This document shows positions 1 to 5,208 of a stretch of DNA of 5,208 nucleotides, piece after piece. Source of the DNA: Thermoactinomycetaceae bacterium (lineage in GTDB: Bacteria; Bacillota; Bacilli; Thermoactinomycetales; Thermoactinomycetaceae). Location of the stretch: NCBI GenBank assembly GCA_025449475.1, contig JANWJM010000003.1, positions 1 to 5,208 of the forward strand, read 5' to 3'. Made by a program: the position numbers and the translations under genes. Numbering within the stretch: the first letter of the stretch is position 1; each line of letters begins with the position of its first letter. The notes below the pieces were generated by a model, which was not told where the DNA came from, made no database searches, and worked only from the letters and a program-made list of their open reading frames with translations.

Positions 1-3000
1 CCCGAGAAGCGGCATCCAATGTATATACCGGAATGCAGTCCATATTTGATATTTCTTTTGTATATGACAGATTTAGTAAACCGGCATGGGAAGGCATAGT
101 ATGCGAGACATATGAAATGGAAAGTATTACATTCCCAGGAAATATGATGGTCATTCTAAGTAAGATGCCGGATGGTGACATGATTAAAATTCAGTATAAG
201 TCTGACATCTATGCAGAAGAAATGATTGATATGCTTGGCAGACGTTTTATCAAAATGTTAGAGGTCGTAACAGAGCATCCGGAAGTGCCTGTGAAGGATA
301 TCGAACTGTTTTTGGAAATGGAAAAAGAAAAAATCCTGTATGATTTCAATCAAACCTCCTTTTTCGAATATAAGCCCATGCATATTATGGAGATTTTCCA
401 GGAAAGAGTTAGCGCCTATAAGGAACATACAGCACTTATTTATGATGGCGGCAGCATGACGTATGAAGAGGTCAATAAAAAGGCGAATCAAATAGCGAAG
501 AAAATTCTACTCCATAAGAAAAAGGATAATGAAGTAATCGGGGTACAGCTAAAGCGTTCAAAAGAAATGGTACTTGCCATATTAGGGATTTTGAAAGCTG
601 GTTGTGCGTATGTACCAATCGAAAGTTTTTATCCAGTAAGTAGAAAACAATATATTTTTAAGGACGCAGATATTTCCATTTTTATCACAAGCAAGGACCT
701 GGATTCTCAGTTCTGTGAAGATAAGCAAATTCTTTTTGTGGACGACAATGAGATCTATACCGGTGATAACAGCAATCCGGACATAGCTTTGAATCCGTAT
801 GACCTGGCGTACATTGAGTATACTTCCGGCTCCACAGGGGAACCAAAAGGGGTAATGATTGAAAATCATAGTGTTGTGAATACCACTATGGATTTGGAAA
901 GACGTTTTCCTGTAGAGGAGGGGGATGTTTATCTGTATAAAACTCCATTTTCCTTTGATATTTCGGGAACGGAACTGTATGGCTGGTTTATGGGAAAAGG
1001 TGCTTTGTGCATCTTAGAGCATGATGGCGAGAAGAATCCGGAACTGATTTTGGAATATATCGAGAATTATCAGGTGACACATCTTAATTTTGTGCCAACC
1101 ATGCTCCGTATGTTCTTAGAGCTGTTAAGCGAAAAGAAGAATGTGGAAAAATTAACATCGTTAAAATGGGTTTTTGTTGGGGGCGAAGCAGTAACACCGG
1201 ATATCATTGAGAAATTTTTCCAGACTGGCTTGGATGTGAAGCTGGAAAATGTTTACGGACCGACAGAATGCACCATGTGGGCATCGCATTATTCGATTAA
1301 AGGATGTAAAGATGTTTCAAATGTATCGATTGGACATCCTTTAAATGAAATCAGATGGTTTGTAGTAGATGAAAATAATCAACTGCAGATGATTGGAGTG
1401 CCTGGTGAGTTAGTTTTAAGCGGAGTAGGCTTGGCACGTGGTTATCTGAATAAAGAAGAGCTCACCCGAGAAAAATTCTGTGACAATCCATTCTATGATG
1501 AAAATGAAGATCCGGTCTGGTTTAAGAAAATGTATAAAACAGGGGACCTTGCTAGATTTCTTCCTGATGGAAGTATGGAATTTATGGGCAGACTGGATTT
1601 TCAGGTTAAAATCAACGGATTGCGTATTGAACTAGGCGAGATTGAAAATGCCTTGGCACAGTATGAAGGCATGGTAAAAGCGGTAGTGGTAACAAAGCGG
1701 TCATCGAGCCAGCTACCAGTTCTGTGTGCCTATTATCTGGCCCAAAAGGAAATACCAGCGGCAAAGTTAAGAGAATTTTTGAGCAGTCATGTACCTGCTT
1801 ATATGATTCCATCCTTCTTTGTTCATATGAAGGAACTGCCGGTTAACAGTAGTGGAAAAACAGACAGAAAAGTACTAATAGCGGATACAACTTATAAAAA
1901 TCATTCTCTTAAGAAGCAACAGGCTCCGGAATCTGAACTGGAGAATGTCATTGCTAGAGTCTGGAAAGAGGTATTAGGGATTGACCGGGTGGGAATCGAT
2001 GACCATTTCTTTGAAATCGGTGGTCATTCCATGGCAGCGATACTAGTACATAACAAGTTAAAGCAAGTGCTTGATAAGGAATTTTCCATCACCGCTTTAT
2101 TCCAGCTTCCGACGATCCGGCTTTTGTCTGAGCATCTGATGAAAAATGAAAAAGCGACACTTCAGGACCGAAAGAATTATTTTAAGAGAAAGAGAAAAGC
2201 AATTTACTCTGATATTGCCATCATTGGAATGGCCATTGATGTTCCAGGTGCCTCAAGTATTAAAGAGTTCTGGAGCAACCTGAAAAATGAAAAAGAAAGC
2301 ATCTATTTTTACAATGATGAGGAACTGCGTAACCTTGGCATCAGCGATGAAACATTTTTGAACAGCAATTATGTAAAAGCTAAGGGACGTGTGGATGATA
2401 TTGACTATTTTGATTCGGAATTCTTTGAATATACACCAAGCGAAGTAAACCTCATGTCTCCTCAGCTAAGACTTTTGTATAAAGGAACATGGGAGGCTTT
2501 GGAGGATGCGGGATATTATCCAGGTTCGACAGAGGATAAAATGGGAATCTTTATCGGAGGTTCAGATGATTTCCAGTGGTATAACGAAGCGCTGGGCAAC
2601 GCTCGAAATTATAGCGATATGTATCAGGCATTTACCATGAGCACCAATCATTTTCTTGCAACAAGACTTGCATATAAATTCAACATTAAAGGACCTGTCT
2701 TCTCCTCTCTTACCGGATGTTCTACGACACTAGTAACTGCACATCTTGCCAGCCAGTCTCTTATGCTGGGAGAATGTGATATTGCGATAGCAGGCGGTGT
2801 TACAGTCGAGCTTCCAAATGATGGTGGTTATATGTATCAGGATGGAATGATGTTCTCACCGGATGGACATTGTCGCCCGTTTGATGCAGATGCAAAAGGG
2901 ACGGTATTTTCCAACGGAATGGGAATCGTGGTATTGAAGAGACTAGAGGACGCATTAGAATCGGGGGACCATATCTACGCCGTCATTAAAGGTTCTGCTG

Positions 3001-5208
3001 TCAATAATGACGGAAGCCAAAAGGCTGGTTTTACCGCCCCAAGTGTAGATGGACAGGCAGAAGTAGTCAGAGAAGCCTATCAACGTGCAGAGATTGATCC
3101 GGAAACGGTGGGCTATATTGAAGCGCATGGAACTGGAACCATATTGGGCGATCCCATTGAAGTCGAATCACTGACCAAAGCATTTGCAACAGATAAAAAA
3201 GGTTATTGTGTCCTAGGCTCTGTAAAAGGAAACGTCGGACATACGGATACAGCAGCAGGAGTAACCGGACTGATTAAAGTCGCACTGAGCCTTCAGAATA
3301 AATATATCCCTGGAACTGTGAATTATAAGGTTCCAAATCCAAAGATCAACTTTGCTGAGATTCCATTTGTCGTACAGGGTCATGGAATGGAGTGGAAAAA
3401 CGAAAATAACCTTCCACTTCGGGCAGGAATCAACTCGTTTGGTGTTGGTGGAACCAATGCACATATGGTATTGGAAGAAGCACCAGTGGCAAGAAACAGC
3501 AGTGTTGCAGAAAAAACGAATCTTCTTCTTTTCTCGGCAAAAACAGAAAATGCATTGCAAAAGAATATCAAAGCAACGCTGCAGTTTATGGCCTCGGATG
3601 AAAAAATCAACCGTTCCGATGTTGCTTGGACACTGATGGAAGGAAGAAAGCATTTCAACTATCGAAAAGCCATTGTTGTCCATGAGGATTTTGGAAGAGA
3701 TATCGATGTAGATGAATTTATCGAAGAAGTTCTTGAGAGTGGCAGTAAAAAAACCCATGAAAACAAGAAAGTTTACTTTATGTTTTCAGGACAGGGAAGC
3801 CAGTATCAAGGTATGGGAAGAGATTTGTATGAGGCAACAGACAGCTATCTAGGTAAGCGATATCGCGCGTATGTGGACGAGATCCTTAGGTTATCAAGTG
3901 AAGAGGAACGAAAGGACTTCTTTGCGGTCCTATATGGAGAGGCAGATCCTGCTCTGATTAATCAGACAAGAAATAGTCAGTTTGCCTTATTTGTGACGGA
4001 ATATGCCCTTGCAAGCATTCTGATCGAACTTGGCGTAAAGCCTCATGGTTTTATCGGGCATAGTATTGGTGAAGTAACAGCGGCTGCGGTTGCTGGTGTT
4101 TGGAGCCTAGGAGATGCCGTAAAGATTGTCAGAGCACGTGGAGATATCATGCAAAAGCAGAAACCTGGTGTCATGCTTGCGGTGATGAACAGTGCAGACG
4201 AAGTGGAAAAGATGCTGATTGATGGTGTTTCCTTGGCATTAAATAATACATCGGATCGTTGTGTAGTTGGTGGAACCGAGGAAGCGATTGAAGCATTTGA
4301 AAAAATCGTGACCGAAAAAGGAATCAAGGCGACCATACTTCGAACTTCTCATGCCTTTCATACCGATATGATGCAGGAGGCAGCAACGGAATTTGGCGAA
4401 TTTCTGAAATCATTTGATATGCATCATCCATTCTTTCCGATTGTTTCTAATGTGACCGGCAGGTGGGTGGACGAGAATGAAATGAATACCGCTAATTACT
4501 GGGCCGAGCATATTATACATCCAGTAGAATTTGACAAGGATCTTGAATTAATCCTCGAGGATGAGAATGCGGTATATATCGAAGTAGGTGCAGGAAGATC
4601 CTTATGTACCTTCGCACTTCAGCATAAAGATAGAAAAGAAGGTCAGACGTTCCTGAATATCCTACGGCATCCAGTAGAAAAAGAGAACGATTTGGAATAT
4701 GTCTATGCAAAGCTAGGACTTGTATGGAGTGCAGGGATCGAACTTGACTGGCAGAAATTTATGGGCGACAAGGTAAGAAACAGGATCCCACTTCCAGCTT
4801 ATCATTTCGAGAAAAAACCATATTCGATAAAGATTTCCTTGGATTTGAATGGAGAAAATGAGAGAAGCCATCGGGATTTGGAGAAAGTCTTAGAAGGATC
4901 GGAACAGGTTGCTGTTACTCTTGAGAGAACAGAATCCCTAGAGGAATGCATTATTGATGCCTATAAGTCTGTGCTGGGATATGAAGAGATTAGTAAAGAC
5001 CAAGATTTCTTTGAGCTAGGTGGAGATTCGTTAAAAGCAGTCAGTCTGTCAAATGTAATCGAAAGTCAAACGGGAATAAAAGTAGCAGTTTCAGAGATAT
5101 TTAAATATACCACACCGAAGAAATTGAATGCTTTTATGAACAGTCTAACCGACAGCTCTTCAAATAAGCAAAAAATTGTACCAGTGGCAAAAGCACCTTA
5201 CTACAATA
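1..5208 (+). CDS. Hybrid non-ribosomal peptide synthetase / type I polyketide synthase, internal fragment (both ends missing)
   Basis: One frame with codons starting at base 3 is open across the window, giving 1735 complete codons with no stop. The protein is a modular assembly-line enzyme of order (C)-A-PCP-KS-AT-ACP-(C). It should activate one amino acid, condense it with an upstream chain, extend the product with one malonyl-derived two-carbon unit, and pass it to a further condensation domain. Every core motif of the A, PCP, KS, AT and ACP domains is readable in this frame, with catalytic residues intact, so there is no frameshift or decay. No signal peptide or membrane segment is seen; such enzymes act in the cytosol after phosphopantetheinyl transferase modifies the two carrier serines (S676, S1676). 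The start codon, ribosome binding site, promoter, stop codon and terminator all lie outside. The class is near certain; the product is unknown, so no gene symbol is given. Confidence 0.97.
3..353 (+). other. Condensation (C) domain, C-terminal tail only
   Basis: Residues 1 to about 117 match the end of an NRPS condensation domain, which forms the peptide bond between the upstream chain and the amino acid on the following PCP. The stretch SIFDISFVYDRF resembles the late C-domain segment usually written as NPLFDVMFVLQN. The segment KIQYKSDIYAEEMIDMLGRR matches the closing part in which a strand ending in Y-x-x-D is followed by a helix, and then comes the usual EHPEVPVKDIEL tail. Linker residues KILYDFNQT then lead into the A domain, as is typical. 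The catalytic HHxxxDG motif lies upstream, so activity and stereochemical class (LCL, DCL, starter, dual) cannot be judged. Where many C domains have a KFDL-like motif, this one reads FPGNMMVIL. Confidence 0.85.
384..1871 (+). other. Adenylation (A) domain, complete, amino acid substrate uncertain
   Basis: This domain activates an amino acid with ATP and transfers it to the adjacent PCP. All core motifs are present in order: A1 MTYEE (152-156), A2 LKAGCAYVPIE (197-207), A3 LAYIEYTSGSTGEPKG (268-283), A4 FDIS (318-321), A5 NVYGPTE (416-422), A6 GELVLSGVGLARGYL (468-482), A7 YKTGDL (511-516), A8 from GRLDFQVKING to RIELGEIE (529-548), A9 VPAYMIP (597-603) and A10 NSSGKTDR (615-622) with catalytic lysine K619. 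Hand alignment to the GrsA phenylalanine domain gives specificity positions D319, I320, T323, N362, F391, G393, V417, M425, W426 and K619, code DITNFGVMWK. D319 indicates an alpha-amino acid. The code is not one I recognise; it shares five of ten positions with a glycine-type code recalled from memory (DILQLGLIWK), a weak hint of a small residue. Function is sure, substrate is not. Confidence 0.96.
1923..2141 (+). other. Peptidyl carrier protein (PCP / thiolation) domain 1
   Basis: Residues about 641-713 form a carrier domain of normal length. The sequence FFEIGGHSMAA contains the phosphopantetheine attachment serine S676 in the GGHS form typical of PCPs that follow an A domain. The preceding helix (ENVIARVWKEVLG) and the trailing LPTIRLLSEHL segment complete the usual four-helix carrier fold. 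It holds the amino acid activated by the preceding A domain as a thioester, accepts the upstream chain through the C domain, and then donates the extended chain to the KS that follows. About 17 residues separate its A-domain neighbour's A10 motif from its start, a normal spacing. Confidence 0.95.
2142..2210 (+). other. PCP-to-KS interdomain linker, strongly basic
   Basis: Residues 714-736 join the NRPS part to the PKS part. The segment is short and lysine/arginine rich, with the cluster YFKRKRKA just before the KS begins at D737. It marks the NRPS-to-PKS switch within one polypeptide, so no docking domains are needed at this junction. Nothing suggests an extra catalytic domain here. Confidence 0.7.
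2211..3482 (+). other. Beta-ketoacyl synthase (KS) domain, complete, hybrid NRPS-to-PKS position
   Basis: This domain accepts the aminoacyl or peptidyl chain from the upstream PCP onto its cysteine and performs decarboxylative Claisen condensation with malonyl on the downstream ACP. It begins at DIAIIGMA (residue 737) and ends near INSFGVGGTNAHMVLEEA (to residue 1160), about 424 residues, normal for a modular KS. The catalytic triad is intact: C906 in TGCSTTL, H1042 in EAHGTGT, and H1080 in KGNVGHT. Two motifs depart from the most common wording: the active-site cysteine context is LTGCSTTL rather than DTACSSSL, and the usual DPQQR reads SPQLR. NNDGSQKAGFTAPS with GQAEV after it fits KS domains of cis-AT modules. 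The intact cysteine argues against a decarboxylating loading KS (KSQ), and both histidines argue against a non-elongating KS0. Confidence 0.97.
3483..3770 (+). other. KS-to-AT linker domain
   Basis: Residues 1161-1256 fill the space between KS and AT. The pattern is that of the small alpha/beta linker seen in modular PKSs: a strand NLLLFSAKTENAL near 1173-1185, a helix, then DVAWTLMEGRKHFNYRKAIV (about 1206-1225), which corresponds to the conserved D-x-A-x-T-L and G-R-x-x-x-x-x-R segment. It is structural and non-catalytic. Its presence, followed directly by an AT, shows this is a cis-AT module. Confidence 0.85.
3771..4628 (+). other. Acyltransferase (AT) domain, predicted malonyl-CoA specific
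   Basis: This domain loads the extender unit from CoA onto the downstream ACP. It begins at VYFMFSGQGSQYQGMG (from about 1257), the usual FxGQGSQ start. The nucleophile S1354 sits in GHSIGE (1352-1357), the acid-binding arginine is R1379 in ARGDIM, and Q1326 lies in NSQFALF, where PKS ATs carry a conserved glutamine. The specificity segment SHAFH (1449-1453) ends in the catalytic histidine H1453, 99 residues after S1354. HAFH at this place marks malonyl-CoA ATs, whereas methylmalonyl ATs usually have YASH. Late motifs are VSNVTG, YWAEHIIHPVEF and EVGAGRSL (1527-1534). With all catalytic residues present it should be active, so no trans-acting AT is needed. Malonyl specificity is inferred from the motif alone. 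Confidence 0.95.
4629..4931 (+). other. Post-AT linker; no reductive domains
   Basis: Residues about 1543-1643 link AT to ACP. The first part has the familiar post-AT pattern: a helix with LEYVYAKLGLVWSAG, then IELDW (W1583), and the wrap-back segment IPLPAYHFEKKPYSI (1595-1609), equivalent to the LPTYPFxxxxYW motif that packs against KS and AT. About 35 poorly conserved, charged residues then lead to the ACP. The stretch is only about 100 residues, too short for a ketoreductase, dehydratase, enoylreductase or methyltransferase, and no Rossmann GxGxxG motif is seen. The module therefore lacks built-in beta-carbon processing. Confidence 0.88.
4932..5144 (+). other. Acyl carrier protein (ACP) domain 2, PCP-like
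   Basis: Residues about 1644-1714 form the carrier of the PKS module. Phosphopantetheine attaches at S1676 in FFELGGDSLKAVS. The helix ECIIDAYKSVLG precedes it, and VSEIFKYTTPKKLNAFM closes the fold. It receives malonyl from the AT and then holds the beta-ketoacyl product of the KS. The FFELGGDSL wording is closer to NRPS PCPs than to the classic DSL motif of modular PKS ACPs. This is common in hybrid synthases of Bacillota and fits a carrier that donates to a C domain. Confidence 0.94.
5145..5208 (+). other. Carrier-to-next-domain linker and probable first residues of a second C domain (cut by window edge)
   Basis: After the ACP, residues 1715-1735 run through a serine/asparagine/lysine linker and end in VPVAKAPYYN. 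Condensation domains in Bacillota NRPSs commonly start with a stretch like EYYPVSSAQ after such a linker. The terminal YYN fits that start, with SxAQ expected just beyond the edge. If so, the beta-keto chain would next be condensed with another amino acid. The match is only a few residues, so an aminotransferase or another domain is not excluded. Confidence 0.5.

Noticed and set aside
258..869. Antisense open frames at 258-491 and 582-869
   Set aside because: Both lie over the C-domain tail and the A1-A3 motifs of the A domain, which are clearly coding on the + strand. Neither has a recognisable product.
1608..1619. Asparagine N538 in the A8 motif (KING where KIRG is the textbook form)
   Set aside because: KING followed by RIELGEIE is a common variant in Bacillota A domains, so it does not suggest loss of function.
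1612..1812. Antisense open frame of 66 codons, and another at 4513-4710
   Set aside because: They overlap the A8-A9 motifs and the end of the AT plus its linker, respectively. No motif or credible gene structure was seen.
3352..3636. Second + strand open frame of 94 codons
   Set aside because: It is out of frame with the KS, whose motifs (NSFGVGGTNAH) run through the same bases in the main frame. The alternative translation has no family features.
3213..3758. Antisense open frame of 181 codons on the - strand
   Set aside because: It lies wholly inside the KS and KS-AT linker coding sequence. Its translation is rich in Cys, Phe and His in a non-protein-like pattern with no recognisable motif. 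It is a shadow of the + strand gene.
4043..4336. Antisense open frame of 97 codons over the AT domain
   Set aside because: The overlapping + strand frame encodes the AT nucleophile motif GHSIGE and the ARGDIM motif. The Ser/Thr/Ala-rich antisense product is a codon-bias shadow.
2019..5030. Exact 3000-base spacing between the two phosphopantetheine serine codons (2028 and 5028)
   Set aside because: It reflects the summed lengths of the intervening domains. The two carrier sequences differ clearly (EIGGHSMAA against ELGGDSLKA), so it is not a recent duplication and the round number is coincidence.
1..5208. Search for promoters, terminators, RNA genes, insertion sequences, direct repeats or CRISPR arrays
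   Set aside because: The window is entirely coding. AT-rich stretches and purine-rich Shine-Dalgarno-like strings occur only inside the reading frame and have no support as regulatory sites.

Overview
The whole 5208-base window lies inside one very large protein-coding gene on the + strand. One frame, with codons starting at base 3, stays open from edge to edge: 1735 complete codons, bases 3-5207. Neither the start codon nor the stop codon is present. By domain content the product is a hybrid non-ribosomal peptide synthetase / type I polyketide synthase (NRPS-PKS) megasynthase. Residue numbers below count from the first complete codon, so residue n starts at base 3n.

The layout, left to right, is: the C-terminal tail of a condensation (C) domain (about 3-353); a complete adenylation (A) domain (about 384-1871); a peptidyl carrier protein (PCP, about 1923-2141, phosphopantetheine site S676); a short basic linker; a complete ketosynthase (KS, about 2211-3482, catalytic C906/H1042/H1080); a KS-AT linker (about 3483-3770); a complete malonyl-type acyltransferase (AT, about 3771-4628, S1354/H1453); a post-AT linker (about 4629-4931); a second carrier domain (ACP, about 4932-5144, S1676); and what looks like the first residues of another C domain at the right edge. 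The order is therefore (C)-A-PCP-KS-AT-ACP-(C): one amino-acid module followed by one minimal PKS module, with NRPS chemistry probably resuming afterwards.

Proposed chemistry: the A domain activates an amino acid and loads it on the first carrier. The C domain joins the upstream chain to it. The KS takes over the aminoacyl or peptidyl chain and extends it with a malonyl unit loaded by the AT. No ketoreductase, dehydratase, enoylreductase or methyltransferase lies between AT and ACP, so the chain should leave as a beta-ketoacyl thioester unless a separate enzyme acts on it. All visible catalytic residues are intact and there is no frameshift, so the module looks functional.

The base composition is AT-leaning by eye. 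Frequent AGA, GGA, GAA, AAA and CCG codons and the protein style suggest a low-GC Bacillota, more likely Clostridia (Lachnospiraceae-like) than Bacillus. This is an impression, not a calculation. There is no intergenic DNA in the window, and I found no RNA gene, mobile element, CRISPR array, terminator or regulatory site.
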